DNA of 35,858 nt from Vineibacter terrae (GTDB taxonomy: Bacteria > Pseudomonadota > Alphaproteobacteria > Reyranellales > Reyranellaceae). A program made the translations under genes and the position numbers. The DNA is taken from NCBI RefSeq assembly GCF_008039615.1, contig NZ_VDUZ01000076.1:1-35858 (forward strand), in the 5' to 3' direction. The notes beneath the pieces were generated by a model. That model was not told the DNA's origin. It worked only from the letters and a program-made list of their open reading frames with translations, and ran no database searches. Numbering within the stretch: the stretch's first letter is position 1; each line of letters starts with the position of its first letter. This document shows positions 1 to 8,098 of this stretch, in pieces.

Positions 1-250
1 GCAAAAAATCGGTCTGACGATCAACTTGGCGGAAATTACTCATCACAACCACGCCGGCTCGAGCCAATATCAACCCTCGATAATGAATCTCATTCCAGCT
101 CTCGGCTCAAGTCCGACAGGCTGCTAGCAGCGGCAAAAGCCGCCTGCCACGGCCGCGCCGGTGTCGAATTGGACCGAATATGGCGCGATCACAGGTGGTT
201 GGCGGCAAGTCCTGATGGCAACCGGGGCGCTTCGCGGGTACATTCGGCAG
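1..250. other. Left edge, no gene assigned
   Basis: No reading frame here has recognisable protein content. Frame 1 is open but is compositionally an alternative frame of the gene that follows. A small perfect hairpin (GCGGC, AAAA loop, GCCGC) lies at 130-143 and lacks a T-tract, so it is not a convincing terminator. The following phosphatase ORF can be extended upstream to a GTG at 161 or an ATG at 215, but neither has a clear ribosome binding site. Confidence 0.4.
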
Positions 251-1063
251 ATGTTGCACAGACTGTTCGGCGGCCGAAGCAAGCCCGCGGCGCAGGGAGC
301 GGCCCGCCGGGCCGTGGCGCCGGAGGGGTGCCGCCTGTATGTCATCGGCGATGTCCATGGCCGGCTCGACCTGCTGACCGCCTTGCATGCCCGCATCGCG
401 GCGGACCGGCAGGCGCGGCCGCACGAGGGCGAGGACAAGATCGTCTATCTCGGCGATTACATCGACCGGGGTCCGTATAGCCGCGAGGTCATCGACTACC
501 TGCTGAGCGACCCGCTGCCCGGCTGCGCCGCCGTGCACCTGATGGGCAACCACGAAGAGGCGATGCTGCGGTTCCTGGATGACGTCGAGGTCGGGCCGGC
601 CTGGGTGGGCTTCGGCGGCGAGGCGACGCTGTTGAGCTACGGCGTGCGCCGGGCGCCGAACATGATCGGCCGCCGTCGCTTCGAGGATATGCGCCTGCAG
701 CTCGTCGAGAAGGCGCCGCAGCGCCATGTCGCGTTCCTGCGTGGCCTGCGCCCCTCGTTCGAGGCCGGGGACTATCTCTTCGTCCATGCCGGCATCCGGC
801 CCGGCATTGCCATCGCCGACCAGAAGCCGCAGGACCTGCTATGGATTCGCGGCGCGTTCCTGTCGAGCGATGCCGACCACGGCAAGGTCGTCGTGCATGG
901 CCACACGCCGACGGAAGCGCCGCAGGTGCTGCCCAACCGCATCGGCATCGACACCGGTGCCTTCGCCAGCGGCGTGCTGACCTGCCTTGTCCTTGGAGGC
1001 GGTGACCGTCGTTTCTTGTCCACGGGGGCGGCCGATTGGTCGGGATTGCTCGCCGCCCAGTAG
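251..1063 (+). CDS. Metallophosphoesterase (PPP-type serine/threonine phosphatase-like)
   Basis: A calcineurin-like phosphoesterase of about 270 residues. All metal-binding blocks of the bacterial/lambda-type PPP family are visible: GDVHGR (33-38), GDYIDRGP (68-75), GNHE (99-102), then VHAGIRPG and a C-terminal VHGHTPT. These supply the Asp, His and Asn ligands of a dinuclear metal site in a cytoplasmic phosphomonoesterase or protein phosphatase. I chose the ATG at 251 because related proteins begin with a short basic MLxRLFG segment. A GTG at 161 or ATG at 215 would add a tail with no recognisable content. No strong Shine-Dalgarno precedes any of the three. It lies 51 bp before a nucleotide-sugar gene on the same strand, so a role in regulating polysaccharide synthesis is possible. 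That is inference, and the substrate is unknown. Confidence 0.85.
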   Translation: MLHRLFGGRSKPAAQGAARRAVAPEGCRLYVIGDVHGRLDLLTALHARIAADRQARPHEGEDKIVYLGDYIDRGPYSREVIDYLLSDPLPGCAAVHLMGNHEEAMLRFLDDVEVGPAWVGFGGEATLLSYGVRRAPNMIGRRRFEDMRLQLVEKAPQRHVAFLRGLRPSFEAGDYLFVHAGIRPGIAIADQKPQDLLWIRGAFLSSDADHGKVVVHGHTPTEAPQVLPNRIGIDTGAFASGVLTCLVLGGGDRRFLSTGAADWSGLLAAQ

Positions 1064-1114
1064 GATACCCATCCTTTCCCATTCACCTTTCTCGATGACC
1101 TTGCGTGAGGATTC

Positions 1115-2068
1115 ATGCCCAAACGGATTCTGGTGACCGGCGGCGCTGGCTTTCTTGGCTCGCACCTGTGCGAGCGGCTGCTGAACGACGGCCATGACGT
1201 GCTGTGCGTCGACAACTACTTCACCGGCACCAAGCGCAATCTCGTGCCGCTGCTGGACCACCCGCATTTCGAGGTGATGCGCCATGACGTGACGTTTTCG
1301 CTCTACGTCGAGGTCGATGAGATCTACAACCTCGCCTGTCCGGCCTCGCCGATCCACTACCAGCATGATCCGGTGCAGACGACGAAGACGAGCGTGCACG
1401 GCGCCATCAACATGCTGGGGCTGGCCAAACGCACGCGGGCCAAGATCTTCCAGTCGTCGACCAGCGAGGTGTACGGCGATCCCGATATTCACCCGCAGCC
1501 CGAGAGCTATCGCGGCAACGTCAATCCGATCGGCCCGCGCGCCTGCTACGACGAGGGCAAGCGCTGCGCCGAGACCTTGTTCTTCGACTATCACCGCCAG
1601 CACAAGCTGCGCATCCGCGTGGCGCGCATCTTCAACACCTATGGCCCGCGCATGCACCCCAACGACGGGCGCGTGGTGTCCAATTTCATCGTCCAGGCAC
1701 TGAAGAACCAGCCGATCACCATCTATGGCGACGGCAAGCAGACGCGCTCGTTCTGCTATGTCGATGACCTGATCGAAGGCTTCGTGCGCCTGATGGATGC
1801 GCCTGACTCGGTGACGGGACCGATCAATCTCGGCAATCCCGGCGAGTTCACCATCCGTGAGCTCGCCGAGAAGGTGATCAAGCTCACCAACTCCAAGTCC
1901 AAGCTGATCAAGAAGCCGCTGCCGGTCGACGACCCGCTGCAGCGCCAGCCCGATATCCGGCTGGCCAAGAAGGTCCTGAAATGGCAGCCCAAGGTGAAGC
2001 TGGACGAGGGCCTGGGCAAGACCATCGCCTATTTCGACCACCTGCTGTCGGCGGGCGTCCCGTACTGA
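1115..2068 (+). CDS. UDP-glucuronate decarboxylase (UDP-xylose synthase), SDR family
   Basis: A 317-residue extended-SDR enzyme predicted to convert UDP-glucuronate to UDP-xylose with tightly bound NAD. It has the Rossmann motif TGGAGFLG (8-15), catalytic YDEGK (Tyr145, Lys149) preceded by the UXS-typical [11 protein letters not shown], and SSTSEVYGD (114-122), whose Glu118 matches the glutamate used in decarboxylation. The stretches [12 protein letters not shown] and [17 protein letters not shown] also distinguish UXS from dTDP-glucose dehydratases. The length is normal for bacterial and plant UXS. The ATG at 1115 follows a purine-rich GTGAGG. It is the only xylose-precursor gene here, and no UDP-glucose dehydrogenase is present, so UDP-glucuronate must come from elsewhere. 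UDP-xylose would feed the polysaccharide genes downstream. Confidence 0.9.
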   Translation: MPKRILVTGGAGFLGSHLCERLLNDGHDVLCVDNYFTGTKRNLVPLLDHPHFEVMRHDVTFSLYVEVDEIYNLACPASPIHYQHDPVQTTKTSVHGAINMLGLAKRTRAKIFQSSTSEVYGDPDIHPQPESYRGNVNPIGPRACYDEGKRCAETLFFDYHRQHKLRIRVARIFNTYGPRMHPNDGRVVSNFIVQALKNQPITIYGDGKQTRSFCYVDDLIEGFVRLMDAPDSVTGPINLGNPGEFTIRELAEKVIKLTNSKSKLIKKPLPVDDPLQRQPDIRLAKKVLKWQPKVKLDEGLGKTIAYFDHLLSAGVPY

Positions 2069-2108
2069 GGTGCAGCCCTAAGAAGGGCTTGAGCCCAGGC
2101 AATCAGGA

Positions 2109-2197
2109 CTGTCATCCCGAGCGCAGCGAGGGATCTCCTGCGCGGGACGCAGGGTGCGCCGTTCGCGGGAGATCCCTCGCTGCGCTTGGGATGACAG
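2109..2197. repeat. Palindromic repeat R1, copy 1
   Basis: Two 30-base arms (2109-2138 and 2168-2197) are inverted complements with one G-T-type mismatch, separated by a 29-base partly complementary loop. The arm begins CTGTCATCCCGAGCGCAGCG. The same arm recurs at 31737-31795. It lies between convergent genes, 40 bases after the UXS stop and 3 bases from the purC stop, so its RNA would form a long stem at both 3' ends. It has no T-tract. It resembles dispersed extragenic palindromes common in alphaproteobacteria. Confidence 0.85.
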
Positions 2198-2200
2198 CAT

Positions 2201-3172
2201 TCAGAGATAGGCCGCCAGATTGCGCCGGATGCGATCGAGGATCGGCTCGGTCGTCGCCGGCGGCTCGAACGCCAAGCCGGTGATCGTTTCGAAGGCCCGG
2301 ACATAGACCAGCGCGGTATCGAGCACGACCTCGGCGGGGATCTCCGGGATCGGATCCTTGTAGGGGTCGCAGCGGCTGGCGACCCAGTTGCGAACGAAAT
2401 CCTTGTCGAAGCTCTCCGGACGCGCGCCACGCTCGAAGCGCTCGGCATAGCTTTGCTGCAGCCAGTAGCGGCTGCTGTCGGATGTGTGGATCTCGTCGGC
2501 CAGCACGATGCGCCCATCGGCATCGAGACCGAATTCGTACTTGGTGTCGACCAGGATCAGGCCGCGCGTCGCGGCGAGCGCCTGGCCTCGCGCGAACAGC
2601 GCCAGGGCATAGTCGCACACGCCCTGCCACACCTTGGCCGGGAGCACGCCGCGGTCGACGATTTCGGCCGGCGTCAGCGGCTCGTCATGCCCGCCATCGG
2701 CCGCCTTGGTCGTCGGTGTGATGATCGGATGCGGTAGGCGCTGGTTCTCGCGCAGGCCTTCCGGTAGGCGAACGCCGTACATCTGGCGCTGCCCGGCCTT
2801 GTACATCGTCAGGATGGACGTCGCGGTGGTGCCGGCCAGGTAGCTGCGCACGACGATCTCCACCGGCAGCACGTCGAGCCGCCGCCCCACCACCACATTG
2901 GGATCGGGATAGTCCAGCACATGGTTGGGACAGATGTCGCGCGTCGCCTCGAACCAGTAGCGCGCCGTCTGGGTCAGCACCTGTCCCTTGAACGGGATTG
3001 CCGCGAGGATGCGGTCGAAGGCGCTCAGGCGGTCGGTGGTGATAAGGATGCGGCGCCCGTCCGGCAGATCATAGTTGTCGCGCACCTTGCCGCGGTAGTG
3101 CCGAGGCAGCTCCGCGATGGTGGCGTCGTGGAGAACCTGGTGTGCGTGCGCCTTGAGCGCGGTCACGTCCAT
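2201..3172 (-). CDS. purC: Phosphoribosylaminoimidazole-succinocarboxamide synthase
   Basis: SAICAR synthase joins aspartate to CAIR with ATP in purine biosynthesis. Both family signatures are present: [14 protein letters not shown] (102-115) and LVDTKYEFG (about 206-214). GKVRD (28-32), [10 protein letters not shown] (45-54) and [12 protein letters not shown] (about 226-237) are the nucleotide- and substrate-binding blocks. At 323 residues it belongs to the longer class seen in fungi and some bacteria rather than the roughly 240-residue E. coli form. It lies alone inside a polysaccharide region with no other pur gene. The start is the ATG at 3172, 40 bases after the stop of the upstream VOC gene, so the two may be co-transcribed. 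The stop abuts repeat R1. Confidence 0.93.
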   Translation of the reverse strand: MDVTALKAHAHQVLHDATIAELPRHYRGKVRDNYDLPDGRRILITTDRLSAFDRILAAIPFKGQVLTQTARYWFEATRDICPNHVLDYPDPNVVVGRRLDVLPVEIVVRSYLAGTTATSILTMYKAGQRQMYGVRLPEGLRENQRLPHPIITPTTKAADGGHDEPLTPAEIVDRGVLPAKVWQGVCDYALALFARGQALAATRGLILVDTKYEFGLDADGRIVLADEIHTSDSSRYWLQQSYAERFERGARPESFDKDFVRNWVASRCDPYKDPIPEIPAEVVLDTALVYVRAFETITGLAFEPPATTEPILDRIRRNLAAYL

Positions 3173-3212
3173 GGGCTGGGTCCTGAAGGGGAGCTCGCCC
3201 CTTGCACCTAGA

Positions 3213-4064
3213 CTACCGCGGCGCTGCCGTCGAGCCGATCACCAGGGTCGGCACGCGGGCCCGATTGTCGCGGACGGTGAAGACGCGGGTGCCGGGCCGG
3301 CGGCCGGGACGGATATCGGAGACCGCGATCCCGGCCTGCGCCAGCTGCGCCTGCGCCGCCCCGATATCGGCAGCCCGCCATGCCAGGCCCCACAGCATGT
3401 CCGGGTCGTCGGACGCGCGGGTGGCGAGGAAGTGGGAGATTTCGACGATGACATCGGCGCAGCGGAAATAGAGCAGGCGCAGGCCCCAGTCGGCACTGGT
3501 GAGGTCAAGCCGCAGATCCAGGGATAATCGCCCACCATAAAGCGCCACCGCCCGTTCCGGATTCTGGCTGTGGATGACCATGTGGTCCAGACGGCCGATC
3601 GCGGCGCTGCCGCCGTCCATGCCGGCACCGGGCTGTGTCCGTTCGGCCAGGGCCAGCCGGACGCCATGCGTGGCCTGCGGGGACAGCCATGCCGCCGCGA
3701 CGGCGAGGGCTTCGCCGGTGGCGCGATGGACCAGGTTCAGCGTGGTCGTGTCCGATACCGGCAGGCCGCGGCGGCCGGCGATGCGCTGCGCCGCGTCGAG
3801 GCTGGTGACGGCAAATACCGCGCCAGCCAGCCCTTCGCCGGCGACATTCAGGCGATCCTCGATCCAATCGGCCATCGTGCCGGAACCCGCGGGCGCGACG
3901 ATGACCAGGGACACATTGGCGAGCGGGAACCAGGCATACGCCAAGCCGTCGCCATTTCCCTGCCAATCGCAACGCCGCCCGAGCAATGTCTCGTAAGCGC
4001 CGACCGCGGCATCGAGATCCCGGGTCGCCAGGACGACATGATCAAGCCCGTGGATCATAGGCAA
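3213..4064 (-). CDS. VOC-fold (glyoxalase/dioxygenase-like) protein, two VOC modules
   Basis: A 283-residue protein with two vicinal-oxygen-chelate modules. The N-terminal one starts [16 protein letters not shown] with His8 as a likely metal ligand. The second begins near residue 158 with [19 protein letters not shown]. The bicupin-like layout is shared by ring-cleavage dioxygenases, 4-hydroxyphenylpyruvate dioxygenase relatives and uncharacterised glyoxalase-like proteins. I see no motif that fixes a substrate. It is 119 bases after manC and 40 bases before purC on the same strand, and neither neighbour suggests a function. The class is secure; the activity is unknown. Confidence 0.75.
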   Translation of the reverse strand: MPMIHGLDHVVLATRDLDAAVGAYETLLGRRCDWQGNGDGLAYAWFPLANVSLVIVAPAGSGTMADWIEDRLNVAGEGLAGAVFAVTSLDAAQRIAGRRGLPVSDTTTLNLVHRATGEALAVAAAWLSPQATHGVRLALAERTQPGAGMDGGSAAIGRLDHMVIHSQNPERAVALYGGRLSLDLRLDLTSADWGLRLLYFRCADVIVEISHFLATRASDDPDMLWGLAWRAADIGAAQAQLAQAGIAVSDIRPGRRPGTRVFTVRDNRARVPTLVIGSTAAPR

Positions 4065-4183
4065 TCACATAAGCGCCTGTCGCTATCCCGAGCATGTGTG
4101 ACGCAATCCTTCCCTCGAAGGCAGGGCGATCGCATACGTACGCCTCGATGCCGTCTCCTCTGCCCGCTGCCGCGGGGTGCGCT

Positions 4184-5629
4184 TCAGTTGCGGCCGTAAT
4201 TGTCCTCGAAGCGCACGATGTCGTCCTCGCCGAGATAGCTGCCCGATTGCACCTCGATCAGGTGCAGCGGCTCTTCGCCCGGATTTTCCAGCCGGTGCCG
4301 TATGCCCAGCGGGATATACGTCGACTGGTTCTCGTAGAGCTCGAACATGTCGTTGCCGCGCGTCACGCGCGCAACGCCACGCACGATCACCCAGTGCTCG
4401 GCGCGCTTGTGGTGCTTCTGCAGGCTGAGCGCCCGGCCCGGCAGCACGGAGATGTGCTTCACCTGGTGGCGGTCGCCGGCGTCGATGGTCTCGTAGTAGC
4501 CCCAGGGCCGGAACACCTTCAGATGCGTCGAGGATTCGCTGCGGCCGGCGGCCTTCAGCTTCTCGACGATCCGCTTGACGTCCTGGCTGCGGTCGCGTCG
4601 GGCCACCAGCATGGCGTCGGTCGTGGCCACGATCACGAGGTCCTCGACACCCAGGGTTGCGACCATCACGCCGCTTTCGGCGTGCACGTAGCATCCGCGC
4701 ATGTCGTCGGCGAGCACATCGCCGATGGCGACGTTGCCATTGTCATCGCGCGGCGACTCCATGAGCAGCGCTTCCCATGAGCCGACGTCGCTCCAGCCCA
4801 TGTCGACCGGCACGATGGCGGCGTGCGCAGTGTGCTCCATGACGGCATAGTCGATGGACTTGTTGGGCGAGCGCGCGAACGCCGCCGCATCGAGGCGGAT
4901 GAAGTCGAGGTCGCGCTTGGCGGCCTGGAAGGCGGCCGCGCAGGCCTCCAGCATCGCGGGCTCGAGCCGCTTCAGCTCCGCCAAATAGAGGTCCGACCGC
5001 ATCAGGAAGATGCCGCCGTTCCAGCAGTAGCCGCCCTGGTCCAGGAACTGCTGCGCGCGGGCGGCATCCGGCTTCTCCACGAAGCGCGCTACGGCATGCA
5101 CGTCTGGCACGCCGGCCAGAGGCTGGCCGACCTGGATGTAGCCGTAGCCTGTTTCCGGCGCGTTGGGCTTGATGCCGAAGGTGACGAAGCTGCCGGCTGT
5201 CGTCGCAGCCAGGCCGCTGCGCACCGCGGCCTGGAACAGATCCGGCCGGCGGATGGAATGGTCGGACGGCAGCACCAGGATCGGCCGCTGCGGGTCCGCG
5301 GCGCCGGCCATCAGGGCGCCGACGGCGACGGCTGGGGCGGTGTTGCGGGCTGCCGGCTCGAGCACGATTCCGGCCGGCTCGATCCCGATCTGCCGCAGCT
5401 GCTCGGCCACGATGAAGCGGTGCTCGGCGTTGCATACCACCATCGGCGGCAGGAACTGGCTGCGGTCGGCAACGCGCGCGGCGGTCTGCTGCAGCAATGT
5501 CCGCTCGCCCGTGAGCGGCAGGAACTGCTTGGGATAGGCTTCTCGCGAGAGCGGCCACAGCCGCGTGCCGGAACCTCCCGACAGGATGATCGGCTGGATC
5601 AGGCTGCTCGGGGCGACGCTGTCGGCCAT
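4184..5629 (-). CDS. manC: Mannose-1-phosphate guanylyltransferase / mannose-6-phosphate isomerase
   Basis: A two-domain type II enzyme of 481 residues. The N-terminal nucleotidyltransferase makes GDP-mannose from mannose-1-phosphate and GTP. Its signature GGSGTRLWPLSREAYPKQFL lies about 18-37 residues from the chosen start, with the VEKPD metal/sugar block further on. The last roughly 110 residues form a phosphomannose-isomerase cupin with RPWGYYE, QKHHKRAEHW and PLGIRHRLENPG. I chose the ATG at 5629, preceded by GAGG at five bases, over a GTG six bases upstream. It begins 7 bases after the epimerase stop, so the two are translated from one message. Product and neighbour fit exactly, since GDP-mannose is the epimerase substrate. 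No phosphomannomutase gene is in the window. Confidence 0.93.
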   Translation of the reverse strand: MADSVAPSSLIQPIILSGGSGTRLWPLSREAYPKQFLPLTGERTLLQQTAARVADRSQFLPPMVVCNAEHRFIVAEQLRQIGIEPAGIVLEPAARNTAPAVAVGALMAGAADPQRPILVLPSDHSIRRPDLFQAAVRSGLAATTAGSFVTFGIKPNAPETGYGYIQVGQPLAGVPDVHAVARFVEKPDAARAQQFLDQGGYCWNGGIFLMRSDLYLAELKRLEPAMLEACAAAFQAAKRDLDFIRLDAAAFARSPNKSIDYAVMEHTAHAAIVPVDMGWSDVGSWEALLMESPRDDNGNVAIGDVLADDMRGCYVHAESGVMVATLGVEDLVIVATTDAMLVARRDRSQDVKRIVEKLKAAGRSESSTHLKVFRPWGYYETIDAGDRHQVKHISVLPGRALSLQKHHKRAEHWVIVRGVARVTRGNDMFELYENQSTYIPLGIRHRLENPGEEPLHLIEVQSGSYLGEDDIVRFEDNYGRN

Positions 5630-5636
5630 TGCCACC

Positions 5637-6662
5637 TCAACCCGCCGAGGCCAGGCGCGGGGCGCGGTTGACCAGCGAATCGCGCCCCGACACCATCTCG
5701 TCGTGGATCCAGCGATAGGTCTTTTCCATGCCGTCTTCCAGGCGTACCGCTGGTGCCCAGCCCATCACCTTCTTGATGAGCGCGTTGTCGCTGTTGCGGC
5801 CACGCACGCCCTTGGGCGCGTCGAGCTTGTAGCGCCGCGTGAGCTTCACGCCGGCGATCTTCTCGACGATGTCGACCAGGCGGTTGATGCTGACCAGCTC
5901 GTCGCTGCCGATGTTGATGGGCTCGACGAAGTCGCCGGCCAGCAGCCGCGTGGTGCCGATCAGGCAGTCGTCGATGTACATGAACGACCGCGTCTGCTCG
6001 CCGTCGCCCCAGATCTCGATCTCGTGGCGGCCCGACATCTTGGCCTCGATCACCTTGCGGCAGATCGCGGCCGGCGCCTTCTCGCGGCCGCCGTCATAGG
6101 TGCCGTGCGGGCCATAGACGTTATGGTAGCGCCCGACCCGGGTCCGAAGTCCGTAGTCCTCGCGGAAATGCCGGCACATGCGCTCGCTGAACAGCTTTTC
6201 CCACCCGTACCCGTCCTCGGGCATGGCAGGATAGGCATCCTCTTCCTTCAATGCCGTGACATTGACGTCGGTCTGCTTGTCGGCGGCGTAGACGCAGGCC
6301 GAGGAGGAGAAGAAGAACCGCTCGGCGCCGCAGTCCTTGGCCGCCATCAGCATGTGCGTGTTGATCAGCACCGACAGCATGCATTCGGCCTTGTGGGTCT
6401 CGATGAAGCCCATGCCGCCCATGTCGGCAGCCAGATTATAGATCTGGCGCGCATCACGGCTGCTGCGGTAGGCGTTGCTGCGCTCGCTCACGTCGAGCGA
6501 TAGCGACTCCACGCCGGGATGGGTCTGGTACCATTCCTCCAGGGGCTTGCTGTCGACGGCACGGATGCGCGTGTGGCCCAGCGTCTGCTGGAGGTATCCG
6601 ACCAAATGCCCGCCGATGAATCCCCCGGCACCCGTGACGACAACCAGATCATCGTTGGACAT
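5637..6662 (-). CDS. GDP-mannose 3,5-epimerase-like NAD-dependent epimerase
   Basis: An extended SDR of 341 residues with a Rossmann TGAGGFIGGH near the N-terminus, SSSACVYA as the catalytic Ser block, and YGWEKLF supplying the catalytic Tyr and Lys. NLAADMGGMGFIE and GRYHNVYGPHGTYDGGREKAP are hallmark segments of plant-type GDP-mannose 3,5-epimerase, which makes GDP-L-galactose (and GDP-L-gulose). The ORF extends nine codons upstream to 6689, but the ATG at 6662 (MSNDDLVVVTG) gives the normal start and lies about 32 bases from a TATAAT box. Its stop is 7 bases before manC. The pair predicts GDP-L-galactose for the glycan. GDP-fucose/colitose-type or other dehydratase-related epimerases are less likely given the AADMGGMGF motif. 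Confidence 0.85.
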   Translation of the reverse strand: MSNDDLVVVTGAGGFIGGHLVGYLQQTLGHTRIRAVDSKPLEEWYQTHPGVESLSLDVSERSNAYRSSRDARQIYNLAADMGGMGFIETHKAECMLSVLINTHMLMAAKDCGAERFFFSSSACVYAADKQTDVNVTALKEEDAYPAMPEDGYGWEKLFSERMCRHFREDYGLRTRVGRYHNVYGPHGTYDGGREKAPAAICRKVIEAKMSGRHEIEIWGDGEQTRSFMYIDDCLIGTTRLLAGDFVEPINIGSDELVSINRLVDIVEKIAGVKLTRRYKLDAPKGVRGRNSDNALIKKVMGWAPAVRLEDGMEKTYRWIHDEMVSGRDSLVNRAPRLASAG

Positions 6663-6700
6663 TGCGAACCCACTAAGGAAATGCGTCAAGAAGGAGCCGG

Positions 6701-6706
6701 ATTATA
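6701..6706 (-). promoter_or_regulatory. Candidate -10 box for the epimerase-manC unit
   Basis: On the minus strand, 6706-6701 reads TATAAT, a perfect sigma-70 -10 box inside an AT-rich patch of otherwise GC-rich DNA. Transcription would start near 6694, giving a leader of about 32 bases before the epimerase ATG. The -35 at 17 bases is poor (CTCGCA), so the promoter may need an activator, or the genes may also be read from the upstream glycosyltransferase. Confidence 0.45.
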
Positions 6707-6790
6707 TAGGCTTTTCAGGTATTTGCGAGGAGATTGCGCGGCGCTTGCATGGCCGCAGGCGCAGAATTTGGTCCGATCCGCAGCAACCTG

Positions 6791-7996
6791 TCAGCGGTGG
6801 CCGCCATGGGCGGCTTTCAGCACGGCTTCGAAGCGTTCGGCGATCCGCCGCACGTCGAACGTACGCTCGGCATAGGCCCGGCCATTGCCGCCCAGGGTAG
6901 CGCGGCGTGTCGGGTCGGCGATCAACGTCCGCGCCGCGGCGACGAAACCTTCGGTATCGGCCGGCGCCACCACCATTCCCGCCTCCTGGCGTTGAATCGT
7001 GCGGGCCGCCAGGTTCTCGCCGGGCATTGCGGTCAGCAACGGCTTGCCGGCGCAGAGATAGGTGAGGACCTTGGACGGCACGGAATAGATGCCGGCCTCC
7101 GGCTCCAGGATGGCGAGCAGCACGTCGGCCGCGCCCAGCACCTCGGGCAGGCGATCGAACGGCTGGAAGGGCAGCAGCATGAGGTTGTCCAGGCCGCTCT
7201 CAACTTTGCGCTCGGCCAGCCAGGAGGCGCCCAGCCCCTCCGAGACGACGACCACCGCGACACTGGGGTTGTCGCGATGCGCCTCGGCGATCGCGAGCAG
7301 GAGGCCGGGATTGTGCTTGAGGCCCAGCGTGCCCGAGTAGAGCAGCACCGTCTTGTCGTGCAGGCCGTGCTGACGGGCGAAGGCGTTGTCCTTGGAGCGC
7401 AACGGCAGCTCGTCCAGCGGCGACCAGTTCTCGATCACGGTGATGCGGTCGGCGGCCACGCCCCAGGCCTGCAGCAGGGGGCCGAAATCGTCGGTGATCG
7501 GGACGACCTGGTTGCTGCGGCGCAGCAGCCCGCCCTCCAGGCGGCGATAGTGCCAGGCGACGGGCTTGCCCAGGGGGCCCAGGCGCTGCCCCAGGATGCG
7601 CGCCACGGCTTCGGCGTAGATGTCCTGCACCCAGAATACGAAGCCGACACCTTGCGCCCGGCACCAGCGCTGCGGTGCGACCAGCGAATCGGGCGGTGTG
7701 TTGCTCATCAAGGCCACGTCGGGCGCGAACGCCGCAAGCTCCTGCCGCAGAAGGGCACCATAGCGACGTTCCTGCCGCAGGCGCTTGATGTAGCTGTACT
7801 TGGCGAACGGCTCGCCCGGGTCGATGGCCGCGACCTCGAAGGTGTCCGGGTCGCCTGGCTGGCGCTCGAGGGCGCCATGCGGTGTCTGGAAGACGGCCGA
7901 GAAGAGGTGGCGTACCTGATGCCCCCGCCGCGCCAGCTCGCGGGCGAGCTGGACCTGGAACGGATGGCCGGAATTGTCGTGCAGGAGGATGCGCAT
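6791..7996 (-). CDS. Glycosyltransferase family 4 (GT-B fold)
   Basis: A GT-B retaining glycosyltransferase of about 401 residues, of the WcaI/WbuB-like group used in polysaccharide assembly. The N-terminal Rossmann half begins MRILLHDNSGHPFQ. The C-terminal donor half has LLYSGTLGLKHNP, followed by an EPEAGIYSVPSKVLTYLCAGKPLL block that contains the acidic residue and PSK donor-binding motif of GT4. The ORF can be extended 17 codons to 8047; I chose the ATG at 7996 because the family motif starts immediately there, although no good Shine-Dalgarno precedes either. It follows the WcaJ-type gene by about 100 bases and precedes the epimerase-manC pair on the same strand. It probably adds the second or a later sugar to the lipid-linked unit. 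The donor sugar cannot be read from sequence. Confidence 0.85.
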   Translation of the reverse strand: MRILLHDNSGHPFQVQLARELARRGHQVRHLFSAVFQTPHGALERQPGDPDTFEVAAIDPGEPFAKYSYIKRLRQERRYGALLRQELAAFAPDVALMSNTPPDSLVAPQRWCRAQGVGFVFWVQDIYAEAVARILGQRLGPLGKPVAWHYRRLEGGLLRRSNQVVPITDDFGPLLQAWGVAADRITVIENWSPLDELPLRSKDNAFARQHGLHDKTVLLYSGTLGLKHNPGLLLAIAEAHRDNPSVAVVVVSEGLGASWLAERKVESGLDNLMLLPFQPFDRLPEVLGAADVLLAILEPEAGIYSVPSKVLTYLCAGKPLLTAMPGENLAARTIQRQEAGMVVAPADTEGFVAAARTLIADPTRRATLGGNGRAYAERTFDVRRIAERFEAVLKAAHGGHR

Positions 7997-8098
7997 GCCC
8001 AAGGAACAACCGGACTCGATCTTGGCCCAGGCCCGGGCCACCGACAAGCGGCCCGGCGGGCGGCCCGCCTCATAGCAGAAGTGTGGGCCGATGAGTAC

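Noticed and set aside
839-2041. Long minus-strand ORF (400 aa) antisense to the UXS gene
   Set aside because: Its translation has no recognisable motif and consists of low-complexity R/A/D runs, while the plus strand encodes a full enzyme. It is a shadow created by high GC.
4083-4694. Minus-strand ORF overlapping the manC C-terminal region
   Set aside because: It is an out-of-frame reading of the manC cupin region with no content of its own.
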